NCBI GenBank assembly: GCA_026120185.1
Contig: JANUWF010001110.1
Span: 2,663,501-2,727,500 of the forward strand
Direction: 5' to 3'
Origin: Voacanga thouarsii
Lineage: Eukaryota > Streptophyta > Magnoliopsida > Gentianales > Apocynaceae
Length of the DNA: 64,000 bases
Position numbers and translations under genes: made by a program. Below the pieces are notes generated by a model. It saw only the letters and a program-made list of their open reading frames with translations. It had not been told where the DNA came from and made no database searches. Of this stretch, positions 34,066 to 46,541 are shown piece by piece (the first letter of the stretch is position 1; each line of letters starts with the position of its first letter).

Positions 34066-35899
34066 TGGAATGTATGCCCTCTAGACTAGGTTTCTGATGT
34101 AATTATCGAATTTATTAATAAAAAAACTTATTCTCAAAATTTTTTTTCTGAATTTAAATATTATTTGTGCACAATTTACTTTTGGAAAAGTCTCATTGTT
34201 TAAGTAAGTGATCCATGTGAATGGTGGTCTTTCACAATAAAGTATGGACCACGAGTTACTTAATACATAAACGTTTGTTCTTAACTGATTGATGAGAATG
34301 AGAATCTCATTATATTTAGGTTATTGTGTTATGAATTCCAAATGAGGAATGACTTACTTTTAGCCCATAAGTAGTCCACTCACTTTATAGCATAAGCGTA
34401 TTTCGAATACGTAGAACATGACCTATAATAGTTGTTTCTAAAAGTACTATTTAGAAGAAAATCAGACTATTACTGCTACAATATGGACTAATACTTTATT
34501 GCTTGAGTATGAGTTAGTGGTTTGACGAAGTTGGAAGCATGTTCTTTGATATACTGTAGTTGAGGTTCTATCGTAGAGACAATATACTTGTTTGTTGGGT
34601 ATATATGACTAGTTAATTAAATAGACTTGTACAAGATAGCTTCTACACTATATCGCCTATTGTGACTGTTCGAATGATCTAAATATCCAGAGCCCTAGGA
34701 AACATGACTTGGATATTTACTTTAGAGTAGCTCCCATGGAAAGCGAAAACATTCTAGGAGTCGTGGATCATTGGACTAGAGGTCTAAGGATGGTAGATAT
34801 CTTTTAGAAAGGTGTTAGTACACTCTTTCTCTCTAATTGTACGACGATATGTAGATGGGTATTTTAGTCATTACACCTGTAGGTCGGAGACTTTACTAAT
34901 GCAGCATTGTCCTTGGGGTCAATATTTCCTTATGGTGATATTAGAAAATATTTAAAATGTAAAATACAGCTATTTCTATAGTAGAGGTATTTTGGTCATT
35001 TTAGTAGCCAAGGCGATGTGTCTTTTGGTCCTCAGAATAGCCCATAAGTCCTGATGTGTTTGGGTTGAGGGATTGGTCTTGTATAAAATGGATTTTATTT
35101 TATTTGAGTAGCTTAGTTTAGTTATTAGGTTAGAATAAAATAAAATGTGCAATAAAAGGGAGAGTTATATGTTGGCCCATTTGGGTTAATTAATTGATTA
35201 ATTATTGGGCTTGTATTAGTCCAAGAATAATTAAATTGAATTAAATGCTTAACCAAATAAACTAGGCCAAGGCTTGAGGTTTATATTTGCCCATTTAGGT
35301 TATTTAATTAATTTAATTATTAGGCTTATATTAGTCCAGAAATAATTAAATTGAATTAAAGGCTTAACCTAATGAACTGGTTAATGGCTTAACATGACAT
35401 GGGCCTTAGGGCTTCTCTAATTCTACTGCCTCTGTTTGATTTTTAAATGCCCGGATAATAGCCTATTATTATGGTAGTTGGGATTTAAGAGAACAGTAGG
35501 AGTTTTTGCATAGAATGTCTTTTACTTTCCCCTCTAGTCATTCTTCTTCTATCTGGGTAGACTATGATCTCTGTGCTATTCAAGAGCAAGAACAGAGACA
35601 CAGAAGATCATCATCTTCATCATTAGCCTTCACCAGGCTTTCAGGCATGGGTTTTATTCTAAAAGACCCATAGCATTGCGTTGATGCCCATACGAAGACA
35701 ACGGCTTGCAAGACAACGGCTTGCAAGACAACAGCCTGAAGAAAGGATCACAGAACCAAAAGTGGTTCAGACCGAGTCACTGGCATCCCCTAGACCAGTG
35801 AAAAATCGCAGAGGTAAATAACTCTGTGTCTGCTCTATCTTTCAACATGCTACTATGCATTCTTTTTTTTTTCTTTTTTTTTTGACAAATTTACATTCA
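34066..35899 (+). repeat. CopA1 3' LTR
   Basis: It starts TGGAATGTATGCCCTCTAGA, lacking the expected TGTT because the internal deletion ends here. It ends TACATTCA before the GAGTG target copy. It has TATAAAAT at 35082 and the hairpin pair at about 35172-35390. T-tracts near its 3' end (35862-35883) match the other CopA LTRs. Confidence 0.9.
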
Positions 35900-37256
35900 G
35901 AGTGCCCTAAGACTTGAGTATAAGTTGACGGCCTGGTGAAGTTAGACTTGTATAGTTTGATGTGTGATAGGTGAGGTCTTATCGCAAGGCCAACAGCCTT
36001 CTACATTGGGTGTATGACTCTAGTTAATTAAGACGGACTTATACAATAGAGTTTGTATACTTCATTACGTGAAGAAATCACCCCATTTTGATTGTCTATA
36101 ATAATCTAAATAATCTAAGGCCCTGGGAAAGGTGACTAAGTATGTACACTCGTGTGTAGCTCTCTATGATGAGTGAATGCATACTGGAAGTTATGGATTA
36201 TCGGACTACCTATCAAAGAATGATTGATGTCATTTAGAAAGATGCAAGCCTATTTTTTCTATCTCAATGATGGGTGTTACATATAGGGGTATTTTCATCA
36301 TTACACCTGTAGGTCGAAGACACTACACTTGCAGGGGTCAATATTTCCATATGGTGATAAATGAAATATTTAAAATCATAAAATACAAATATTTGTTAGC
36401 AGGGGGATTTTTGTCATTTTAGTAGTCAAGAATAATATATTTTTTGTTCCCAAAGTAGCTCAAATAATCTTAGTAAATTTATTTAATATATGGCTTATTA
36501 GGTGAATTTATTATGGGAAGAATTCTTCCAGGAATCCAATTAATTATTTATTTGGGCTAGAATAATTAATTAGGCCATTTAATTAAATTCATTTGTTAAT
36601 TAATTTCTTGGATAATTTTATATTGGGACCAAATAGATTAATTAATTAATTAGTCTTGGGCTAATGAAATAAAATCTTGGCCCACCAGAGTTTCTGTATG
36701 GTGGCTAAAAGGTTTTAGAAACCTAGGTTAGCCGGCACTTAATAAGAAAAAGGAGGCCGATTTGTTTAGTTAGAAAAAGGAAAAGATAAGTTGGATGTTC
36801 TTTTAGAAAAAAGGCATCACGTGTGCTTGGAGATGGTTGACCGAATTTTGGAAATCCAAAACATACATGTAGGAGTTTTTTGGTTTCCCTTAAAAATAAA
36901 ACTAAGGCCACCATTTTTTTGCGGTTCATCTTTTATTTTTCCTTTAACGTTTAGCTTTTCTATTTTTCTTCCAATCTTCTTCACCTTAGTTCTACTTTCA
37001 CTGGTAAAAGTCCCCAGGAGATTAGAGAATACTCTGGATGGTCAAGAGCTAGCAAACTTGGCAAGTGTCTGATACAAAGGAGCCGACGGTTAGTTGGCAT
37101 TCCCGTAGAACAAGTAGAGGTTCCAATTCAGGAAGCGCCGTCAAACCCGAATCTTAGTCCGATTATTCAAGTAAAATGCCCTAGAAGTAAGTACTCTTAG
37201 ACTTTGGCTCAAAAAAATTTTTAAATTGTAATTTTTACTGCATATTTATTTTCCCA

Positions 37257-37268
37257 CGGTCTAGGAGA
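37257..37268 (+). other. CopB primer-binding site, eroded
   Basis: CGGTCTAGGAGA aligns with TGGTATCAGAGA at 8 of 12 positions and occupies the right place after the LTR end. It was identified by position relative to CopA1 and CopA2 rather than by sequence alone. Confidence 0.4.
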
Positions 37269-40204
37269 ATACTAATAAAAATATGGTCTTTGTGATTGTA
37301 TGGATGCCTCATGGTTTTTTTTTTTTTTTTTATTGATAGATTTTGTGTACACCTCGCACATGGAGGCATAGTTACTTGTAATTTATTATTAATCACTTTT
37401 CGTAGAATTCATGTATACCTCATTTTGAAAGGAAAATATTATATTTTAATTCAATTTATGAATTCTTATAACAAAAAAATTGGTGCCTATATTAATGCAC
37501 AAAATCTCCTGCAAAGAAAACGGAAGAAAAATGGAGAAGGAAGAAGCACAACGGGGCGGGGGTTGCTAAGAAACCGGCTGCGGTTTTCAAAGGCTAAACT
37601 GCAGCTGGCTTTGTGAAAGCCAACTACAGCATGCCTCAAGAACCAAAGGTAAGCCGGTCATAGGTGGGCTGTGATTCGCTAAAACCGAGCCGGTTTTTTC
37701 TTCAAAATTGCATTTTTTTTTATTTCTTTGTGATTTCTTTTTCTTTTAGGGCCCATATCACACAAGATTATTTTCTTACAATAGTTTATTTATTGTATTA
37801 AATAATTTTGAATGAAAATGGTTTGTAAAGGTAGAACCACCTTAGAATTAAAAATAAGATCATTTTAATTTTATTCTTATTATGATGTTTAACCCATTAT
37901 TTGGTCACATTAGAATTAATGGTCAAAGATAGCATGTAAAAAGTTTATTTTTTGGAGCATGCCTATGTTATTTAATTTTGTGATCAAATGCACAAAAGTT
38001 TTTGAGAAATCAATTTTTCTCTAGAAAAACAATTAAGGAAAATGTTTTAAAATGGAACTAAGTAATTTAAAAAATAAATTCATGGTTTTGTCTTCCAAAG
38101 GGTTTTATCCTTAACATGGAGAATAATTTTGAATATAAGTATTCTAAATTTAGTTTCTGGAAAAATGGTTTTAACTTAAGTAGTGAAATAAAAATTTGTA
38201 GTTTATTCTCTTAAAGGGTTTTACCCTTGATATAGAGAATAATAGTTGAATTTTTGGGTTTTCACTAAAGTTAATAAAACCCAATTAATTTTAAAGAAAC
38301 GTTTTTCCAAAAACTTATTTTTCTTAAAAGATTAAGTAGGAGAGGGGTTCCAATAAGCCTACAGCTTCCATCATGAATTCTTGTTAGAGATTATGGATTT
38401 TCCCGCGTCATTCTGAGTATGACCCCCTATAGAATGGATTTCCACAAGAATCTAGTGTTAGGATTCGTAGACTCCTAAACATGGAAAACATCCACGAATC
38501 CCATTCAAGGACCCAAGTAAATGATTAAGAAGATCTAAAGGTTTACAAAATTACCTCTATTCGACGTAATCGAGATCTTTCGATTCTGATTGTGCTGTTG
38601 TACGTGCAACCCGAATGATCACCAAACGCTGCAGTGTGCGAACGTCCTCTATCGGATACACACGGCGAACTAACTCATTACCCCGAGAGTGCTAGCGCCT
38701 AGGGTTTGAGAGGTTTTTTTTTTCTGGTGAATGGAGGCATGAATATTTTTAATATAACAACTCTCTTGAGAATACAGCTAGGGTTTTCTTAAAAACCCCT
38801 CCGAACCTCTTAGCGTCCAACTCTGATAATGTCTTATTATATTTTAATTTAAATTCAAATTAAATTAAAACTAATATGATAAGATTCTGTCATTATCTCG
38901 GTAATTTAACTAATTAATTTACCGAGTCAGATTCTTATAATCTGGACATCATTCAAATACATCGAATGTGGACATATTTCCAGATTCACTGTATCTGGTA
39001 AATGTTCTAGGTTCGATTAACTTAGACATATTTCTAGTTTCATCGAATCTTGTTACCATAAAAATAACCTAACAAGTTCGCTTATTGTGTGACCCTATAG
39101 GTTCATTTGACATTGGCAGTGTACCCAAATCACATTTAAATGGCCCACAAGTTATAAGCGATTTCTAGCAAAACATTATAACTATCCAGGTTAAATGAAA
39201 ATCAATAATCTCTTTGAACTAAACCATAATTTTATATTTAATCCTTTTGTCACACGATATCCAGATTAAGCATAAAGCATGAAGCATGTCATCTTTATTA
39301 AGCTTAATCAATTATTTCTTGATTTCATAGTACACAATTCAAACAAATGATATCAATATCTTAGATTGATATATTTGAGCACGGCCATGTATTTTAACAT
39401 TCTAACTTATCAAGGGGCCCATGGATATCTCTCCCATAATTGAGAGGGACAAATTCCTTCATTATCAATCATATTCCTCTCCTTGATTTATTCTATATCC
39501 AATAGTAGTCTAATTTATTATCTGGTTAAAGACAATTTTAGACAACGTCAAAATATAGAATTTATCAAGCAGGAAACTATAATGAATTTAGGTCGAAGGA
39601 CTTTTAATATCATTATGGCTAGAAAGTATTTATGACATGTTCCATGAAGTACTCTCACAGTGGGTCATGCCCAATATAATATTCTCTAACATTTATTTAT
39701 ATTTTGACTTGATATCACATATATCCTTGACCAGTAAAAAATAGCCATCAAGTCACAAATATACTAATCTTAATTTATTATTGTTCCACTAATAATAATC
39801 GATCAGGGACAGTTTAAGAATAGTCATTGTATTCATTGTAGGGTTTTACGATCAAGTCACCTACTTGATGACAACAAAACAAAATGCACTATTCATGGAA
39901 AGAAATGCCTTATATTATTACATAATACATAACAACAATAGTATAAGTACAAATTAACTCTAGGCATATCCCTAACATCTAGAACTAACGGAGGAATTAT
40001 AATTAAAGTCTAGGATATGTGTTAGTGTCAGCCAGCTTATCATTCGAGGTATTAATGTTGGATTGTCTGTAGTGGGTGAGAGTAGTGACCATCCTATCGA
40101 TGGAACTATTTTTAGATCATTACGTATTAATGAAATTTAATTTGTGATGGTTGTACACTTAATTTAGAAAATTCTTAACCTTCCTACGAAATTCTATCAA
40201 TATT
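37269..40204 (+). other. CopB leader, split by solo LTR C1
   Basis: The leader runs 37269-38455 and 39983-40204, ~1.4 kb. It has a T-tract (37316-37331), a GC-rich patch at 37535-37625 and a conserved 3' part (from about 38330) matching the CopA leaders. About 190 bp, including the gag start, is missing near 40205 compared with CopA2. The frame at 37296-37616 crosses the T-tract and GC patch and is not a gene. Confidence 0.65.
38456..39977 (-). mobile_element. C1: copia-type solo LTR
   Basis: A 1522-bp unit reading TGTTAGGATTCG ... ATCCCTAACA on the plus strand, with a perfect TCTAG duplication (38451-38455 and 39978-39982). The interrupted host sequence AGAATCTAG/AACTAACGG is continuous in the CopA leaders. 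No internal domain is present, so it is a solo LTR. Minus orientation is inferred because the reverse complement begins TGTTAGGGATATGCCTAGAG, like copia LTR starts. An inverted repeat CTCGGTAA...TTACCGAG lies at about 38897-38927. Confidence 0.9.
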
Positions 40205-40960
40205 TCTAAGAGATAAAATTAGAAATCTGAACATAGTACTCATGGCGGAGGGGTACAATTATATTCTAATTGACCCCTATCCTGAAATTGGGAAAGATTC
40301 CACGGATCAGGATCGTGAGGCTAAGAAGGCATGGAAGAAAGTCGATATGATAGCACGATACTATATGTTGGCTTCCATGTCCAATGTTCTTCAGTCTAAG
40401 CACAAGAAGATGCCTATTGCATATGACATCGATGTATCATTACACACCATGTTTGTTGACAAGAGCCGGCCCACAAGACAGGAAGCTCTTAGAGAAATTA
40501 TGAACACTAGGATGGCTGAAGGGGCATCAGTTCGCAATCATATATGTAAGATGATTGCTCACTTCGAGGAGGCCGAGGTCCTAAGGGCAATAATCAATTC
40601 TGAGAGCCAAATTAACATGGTTCTTGAGACTTTGCCGAATTCATATTCTCAGTTAATGATAAACTATAACATGAACAAGTTGACTATGTCTTTAACTGAG
40701 CTGATGAAAGAACTCTAGGCTGCTAAGAAAATTATGAAACCTGAATCAAAGATTTTGGTAACTCGTTCTGGTTCATCTTCTAGAACTGGGTCCCAACCAA
40801 AAAAGTTCAAGAAGAAAAACACCCAGAACAATGCAAGGGCCTAGCCTAAGGGATCCAAGACCAACGCCAAGTTCAAGGGAAAGTATTTCAAATGTGGTAA
40901 TAATGGGCATTTTAAAAAAGACTGTCCGAACTTCTTGGCCAAGTCCTCTTTAAATATTGC
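40205..40960 (+). pseudogene. CopB gag pseudogene, 5'-truncated
   Basis: The start codon and first ~40 codons are deleted. The reading is long and clean from about 40242: AEGYNYILIDPYPEIG, ARYYMLASMSNVLQ, MAEGASVRNHICKMIAHFEEAE, LPNSYSQLMINYNMNKL. There is a stop at about 40717, then a Lys-rich linker and a zinc knuckle KYFKCGNNGHFKKDC, with the first Cys changed to Tyr. It is the best-preserved Gag among the copia elements here but cannot be translated from its own start. Confidence 0.87.
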
Positions 40961-41997
40961 TCTATACTTAGAGTCTATATTAATGGTTGGATCATTATCC
41001 AATTGGATTATTGATTCTAGAGCCACTAACCATATCTGTAACTCCTTGCAGTGGTTTAGCAAGATAAGATGACATAGTAGAGGAGAGCATGAACTTAGAG
41101 TGGGTAACAAAGCACAAGTGTGGGCCGAAGCATTAGGAGACTTGGAGCTTTTATTTGATTGTAAAAGAATCTTAGTTTAAAAGAAATTTTATATGTTTCT
41201 AGCTTTAAATAGAATTTGATTTTAGTTTCAATATTGATTAATCAAGGATATTCTATTTCTCTCCATTCTGGTATTTTGATCAGTATAAATGGAAATATTA
41301 TTTGTTCCGAAAATATGTATAGGAATCTTTTCTATATTAATTCTATTAATTTTCAAATAAATAATACTCGGACGGAAGCTAATAATAAGAAGAGAAATGT
41401 CACATCAAATAACTCTTATTTATGGCACTTGAGATTTGGACATCCAAATCCTAATCGAATTCAGAGGTTAATCCAAAATAGGTCTTTAGACTCACTGAAA
41501 TTAGAGGAATGGCCTCAGTGTGAATCTTATATAGGTAAACTTACCAAAAGGTCCTTTACTCAATAGGCGAAAAAGGTCAAGGAAATAATAGAGTTAGTTA
41601 ATAATGATGTTTGTAGTCCTATGTTTACATTTACTAGAGGAGGTTATGAGTACTTTATCACGTTCATAGATGATCACACGCGTTTTGGTTATATTTACTT
41701 GATGAGGCGCAATTCTAACTTATTTGATAAATTCAAAGAGTTTAAACCTAAGGTAAAGCGTCAAACAGGTAAACTAATAAAAAAGCTAAGATCGGATCGT
41801 GGTGGAGAGTATCTTCTTGATGAATTTAAGGACTTTTTGGTACAATAAGGTATAGTATCTCAGCTAACTGCACTTGGTACTTCCCAACAGAATAGAGTAG
41901 CTAAGAGAAGAAATAGAACGTTGATGGAAATAGTAAGAAGCATGATGAGTCATGCAACTTTTCCTATTTCTTTTTGGGGATGTGCTCCAGAAACAGC
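40961..41997 (+). pseudogene. CopB protease and integrase, 5' part
   Basis: The protease motif is IIDSRATNHICN (Gly to Arg in DSGA). After frameshifts comes LWHLRFGHPNPNRIQRL, with the final zinc-finger Cys lost (CESY). The integrase core reads VNNDVC, FIDDHTRFGYIYLM, LRSDRGGEYLL and NRVAKRRNRTL, where the catalytic Glu of the DDE triad is Lys. The gene is cut at CAPETA by CopA2 and resumes at 59584. Confidence 0.87.
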
Positions 41998-43018
41998 TGT
42001 TGGAATGTATGCCCTCTAGACTAGGTTCCTGATGTAATTATCGAATTTATTAATAAAAGAATTTAAGTCTTAAAATTTTGTTTGTAAATTTATGTTTTAT
42101 TTGTGTACGATTTATGTTTGAAAAGGATCTATTGTGTTTAAGTAAGAGATCAATATGAATGGTGGTTTTTCATAGTAAGGTACGGATCACGGGTTACTTA
42201 ATACATAAACGTTTGTTCGTAACCGATTGGTGAGAATAGGAATCTCATCATGTTTAGGTTATTGTGTTATGAATTCCAAATAGGGAATAGCTTACCTTTA
42301 GCCAGTGAGTAGTCCACTCACTTCATAGCATGAGCGTAGTTCGAATACGTAGAACAGGACCTGTAATAGTGGTTTATAAAAGTACTATTTAGAAAAAACC
42401 CAAACAATTACTTGCTACAATGTGGACTAATACTCTACCGCTTAAATATGAGTTGGTGGTCTGAGGAAGCTACAAGCATGTACTTTAATAAGCTGTAGTT
42501 GAGGTTCTATCGTAGAGTTGACATACTTGTATGTTAGATATATTTGACTAGTTAGTTAAGGCAGACTTGTACAAGATACTTCTATGCTATATCGCCCCTT
42601 GTGACTATTCCAATGATCTAAATATCTAGAGCCTTAGGGAACATGACTTGGGTGTTTGTTTTAAGGTAGCTCCCTTGGAAAGCAAAAACATTCCAGGAGT
42701 CGTGTATCATTGGACTAGAGGTCTAAGGATGGTAGATGTCTTTTAAAGGGCTGTTAGTACACTTTTCTTCTCTAAATGTACGGCGACGCATAGAGGGGTA
42801 TTTTAATCATAACATCTATACGTCAGAGACTTTGCTAATACGACATTGTCCTTGGAGTCAATATTTTCTTATAGTGATATTAGGAAATATTCAAAATGCA
42901 AAACACAGCTATTTCTATAGCAGGGGTATTTTGGTCATTTTAGTATCCAAGGCGATGTGTCTTTTGGTCCTCAGAATAGCCCATAAGTCGATGGGTTTGG
43001 GTTTCGGGATTGATCTTG

Positions 43019-43026
43019 TATAAAAT
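43019..43026 (+). promoter_or_regulatory. Putative TATA box of CopA2 5' LTR, at the hAT insertion site
   Basis: TATAAAAT is in the same context as 19306-19313. The next base begins the end of the target copy, and the hAT-like element starts at 43028. The downstream promoter region is therefore displaced by 911 bp. Confidence 0.55.
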
Positions 43027-43027
43027 G

Positions 43028-43938
43028 TAGGGGTGACAATCGTGTCATGTTCGGGTTAGTGCGTCGTGTCAACTTGAGATAATTACATTCGACAGGCCAA
43101 CCCAAACACGACCTGATTAATAAACGCGTTGTGTCGTATCAACCCGTTTATTTTTGTGTCGTATTTGTGTTATAAAACGGGTTGACTCGACATGACACGA
43201 TTAGACACAAAAATTAAATAGATAGTTACTAAATTCGTCAACCCGAATACCTATTAAACTCGCCAATCTGTGCACCTTACACAAAAAAAATTTAAAAAAT
43301 CAAATCAAATCATATAAAATTAAAAAACTAATAAAACAGCCCTTAAAGTCATAAATAACCAATAAAACAACAAATCATTTCGCTAAATATCTAGAGATCT
43401 CAATAAATTCATAAGATTTAATCTTACAAATCTAAACAAATGTAATTTTGCAATAAAATTGGATTGTTCAAGAAATTATTTTCTCTAGCTAAAAGTCATT
43501 GTAATAATAATATTATTATAGACACTAAATAATACTTAATTGAACATGATTCATTTACTATATATCAAGTAAATAACCATATTAACATCATTTATTTTCT
43601 TTAAGAGGTCTCATATAATTAAACAAAATAGACACACAAACAATTCAATTAATTTATATAATAAAATTTAATTCAATTAATTCATATAAAAAATTAAATT
43701 ATCTAATTTTCTATAGTAAAATTTGTAGGATATTACAAAAAGTATTAAATATAAATCTTTAAAAAAGTTAAACGGGTTCACAGGTTGAAATGAGTTAAAA
43801 CGGGTTGAACCCATTTATGACCTGTACACGTTTAAAGTTAAACGGGTTGACCAATTTCGACCCGAACCGCGAAACTCCAATCCTAACCTGCTATAACCGT
43901 GTCGTGTTGGCGTGTCATGTTCAATATTACCGCCCGTA
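43028..43938. mobile_element. hAT-like non-autonomous DNA transposon
   Basis: A 911-bp insertion flanked by ATAAAATG (43020-43027) and ACAAAATG (43939-43946), an 8-bp duplication with one mismatch, as in hAT elements. The ends read TAGGGGTGACAAT and (reverse strand) TACGGGCGGTAAT, an imperfect terminal inverted repeat matching at 9 of 13 positions. Subterminal regions are rich in GTGTCRTGTT/ACACGAC words in both orientations. No transposase frame is seen; the middle is AT-rich. Confidence 0.8.
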
Positions 43939-44779
43939 ACAAAATGGATTGTATTTAATTCGAGTAGCCTGGTTTATTTATTGGGCTAGAATAAAATAAA
44001 AGGTCCAAAAAGAGAGAATTATATATTGGCTCATTTGGGTTATTTAATTAATTTAATTATTGGGCTTGTATTAGTCCAGGAATAATTAAATTGTATTAAA
44101 GGCTTAACCCAATGAACTGGGGCAAGGCTTGAGATTTAAATTGGTCCATTAAGTTATTTGATTAATTTAATTATTAGACCTGTATTAGTCCATGAATAAT
44201 TAAATTAAATTAAAGGCTTAACCCAATGAACTAGGCCATAGGTCCAAAGGCCTGTTTAATGGCTTAACATGACGTGGGTCGTAAGGCTTCTGTTTGATTT
44301 TTAAATGCTTGGATAATAACCTATGATTAAGGTTGTTGGGATTCAGAAGGTAACAAAAGAGGATCATTAGAGCATGTTTTTTTTTCCTCCGGCTATTTTT
44401 GGCTTCTTCTTCTCTCTCGTGTGTGTGTTCTCTGTGAAATCAAGAACAAAGACACATCTCTCCTTATTAATGCTCAATAGCATTTAGTTGGAATAGGAAG
44501 ATCATCCTCTTCTTCTATAGCTTTCACTAGGCATTTCAAGCGGAGTTATATTTCGAGAGCCAAAAGGAGTCGCGTTGATGCCCAGAAGAAGCCGTCGGCT
44601 TTCGGGACAACAGCCTGAAGAATCAATCTCGGAACCAGAAGTGGTTCATACCGAGGCCCCGGCACCCCCTAGACTAGTGAAGAAACGCAGAGGTAAATAG
44701 CTTTCATGCGATGCTCTATTTTCGATTTTGTTCTGTAGCATGCTTCGGTGTCTTCGTTTTTGCCATATTAACATACAAG

Positions 44780-44791
44780 TGGTATCAGAGC
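44780..44791 (+). other. CopA2 primer-binding site (initiator Met-tRNA type)
   Basis: TGGTATCAGAGC, a perfect 12-base match to the form used by plant copia elements, 2 bp inside the LTR. Confidence 0.92.
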
Positions 44792-46541
44792 ATGGCTTAT
44801 ATGGCAATATATGTTGCATGTAAGAGAATCAAACCAGTCAGATGATTAAAATCAGTAATCCTTTGTGTTTTTTGGTATGGATAGATTCCTCTGTATGTCT
44901 CATGGTTGAGACATAAGAACACTATAAATGTTTTTTTTAAAGCTTTCATAGTGTTCGTGTAAGCATATAATTTAAGGCATAGGCTTTTGTAGATTGTTTT
45001 AGATGATTTTTGGATGCAATCCATGTAAAAAACTGAGACCCAGAACATCTACAATGCACAGAGGAATTTGGAGAAAAAAGTCACTGTAGCAGCCGAGCTG
45101 TCGAAGTCGAGCCGTGCTACATAATGTGGGAGGAGCCGAAGCCATCCAAGCCAGCCGTGGCTTGGAGCCGTAGCCGGGCCCGAGTTGGCCTCGGCTCCAT
45201 AGTGTGCGTGAGGAAGCTTCCTCGCGGAAGCCCAATTTCTGTGGCATCCTCACAGAAGCTGCAGCACGGGGACCTGGTTCGTGGGCACCCGCCCGGTTTG
45301 CGGTCCATGGGTTTTTTTCATAGGCCATGATCCAGTGTGGCGGGTGCACTAGACCAATAGGATTTTTTTTTTTTTTTTGGGATTTTTTGTCCCATACCAG
45401 GCGAAGTGTTTTTATTGCAATAGTTAATATTCATTGAATATTTTTTATGAAAAATAATAGTAAAGAAAATTTAGGATTGAACAAGACCATTAATTAATAA
45501 ATATGTTTAATTAAACAAGACCACTTTTATGTGGACACTTAGGTTAAAAGAATACAAAAGCATGAAAACATTTATAGTTTTCTAGCATGCTTATTTTTTT
45601 TTGTACCCTATGTGTGCATTTTCTCAAAGACCAAAGTCTTTGAGAAATTTATGACAAGAAAAACATTTTTCAAATTAAAAAAAATAGTTATTTTTAACTT
45701 GGACAAAAATTAATCCTTGGATATTTTTCTCAAAGGATTTAATCATTGACATAGAAAATATTTTGGATTTAGATATTTTGTAAGTTAAAATAGAAAGCCA
45801 TTTTTGTTTTATTTTTACACTAGAAAATTATTTTTGTCAAATTAAACTAGAGACCAAGTCTCTAGAAAGTTTAAAAAGGAAATTTTTTAAAATCATTAAG
45901 GTCTTAACTGTATAAAATAAATTCATAGAAAATCTCTTAAACGATTTTACCTTGACATACAGATTATGAATTTAGATATTTTACAAAGAATTAAGGGATA
46001 CTTAATGGGATATTTTCAAAAGGATATTTTCTATGAAAAAAAAAGATTGTTTTAAAAGACTAAGTTGGAGAGGGGTTCCAACGACTCCACGACTTCAATC
46101 ATGATTGTCATTAGAGATCGTAGGTGTCCTCGCGTTACCCTGGGAGTGAACCCATATAGGATGGGGATACCATAAGAATCTAGAATTAATGGATGGATGT
46201 AATTAATAACCCGGGACATGTGCTATGATCGGTCAGCCCACGTTAGAGGTTATAGTGCAAGGAATGTCCATAGGAAATGAGAAGAAACGTCCATCCTATC
46301 GATGGAGTTATCTTCTAGATCGTTACCTAGAAGGGAAATTAATTTGTTGGAGTTAATACACTTAGCATAGAAAACTGTTAATCTTTCTAAGAAGCTATGT
46401 TAGTTTTCCTAAGAGCCAAATTAATCATATTAAAGGTAATATTGATAGGGTTAACTATTATTAGATTTAATATGAGGATAAAGTCACAAATTATTTTATT
46501 TTTCAGAAATTAAGTTTTCTTTTATTTTCAAATTTTTAGAA
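44792..46541 (+). other. CopA2 leader (~1.75 kb)
   Basis: The layout is as in CopA1: a GC-rich patch at 45090-45330 with a GCTTCC-TCGC-GGAAGC hairpin (45228-45243), a T-tract at 45362-45378, AT-rich sequence, and a conserved final ~450 bp (from about 46050) shared with CopA1 and CopB. Overlapping frames on both strands at 44999-45349 and the minus-strand frames at 46596-47032 (antisense to gag) are not genes. Confidence 0.75.

Larger units (their letters stand above)
18287..35899 (+). mobile_element. CopA1: Angela-like Ty1/copia element, carries Ath2
   Basis: It has paired LTRs (18287-20120 and 34066-35899), Met-tRNA-type primer site, ~1.7 kb leader, gag, protease, integrase, RT and part of RNase H. 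Net length is about 8.9 kb without Ath2. It is flanked by AAGTG (18282-18286) and GAGTG (35900-35904), a 5-bp duplication with one mismatch. The end of RNase H, the polypurine tract and the first few LTR bases are deleted at about 34065. It is of the same family as CopA2, and its coding region is full of stops. Confidence 0.9.
17869..37256 (+). repeat. CopB 5' LTR, split by CopA1
   Basis: The two parts, 17869-18286 and 35905-37256, join exactly where the 3' LTR copy (61660 on) is continuous: ...GATGAGTG/TCCTAATAC in the 3' copy. The left part matches the 3' LTR over TTCATTAATGATTG, the TTTCACAGTAA segment and CGATCATAATC. The right end is placed at TTTCCCA, before the eroded primer site. Plus-strand frames at 36791-37072 and neighbours are within the LTR and are not genes. 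Confidence 0.85.
41998..44777 (+). repeat. CopA2 5' LTR with hAT-like insertion
   Basis: It starts TGTTGGAATGTATGCCCTCT and ends ACATACA, just before the primer site. It is ~1.86 kb without the 911-bp insertion and its target copy. The hairpin pair lies at 44031-44236, and the putative TATA box at 43019-43026 abuts the insertion. The frame at 42736-43023 is LTR sequence. Confidence 0.92.

Noticed and set aside
36723..37072. Possible small gene with coding on both strands
   Set aside because: It lies within the CopB 5' LTR and has no recognisable protein features; the frames are chance openings.
44999..45349. Frames in the CopA2 leader GC patch
   Set aside because: Same region as above in the sister element, with different frames and no conserved protein.
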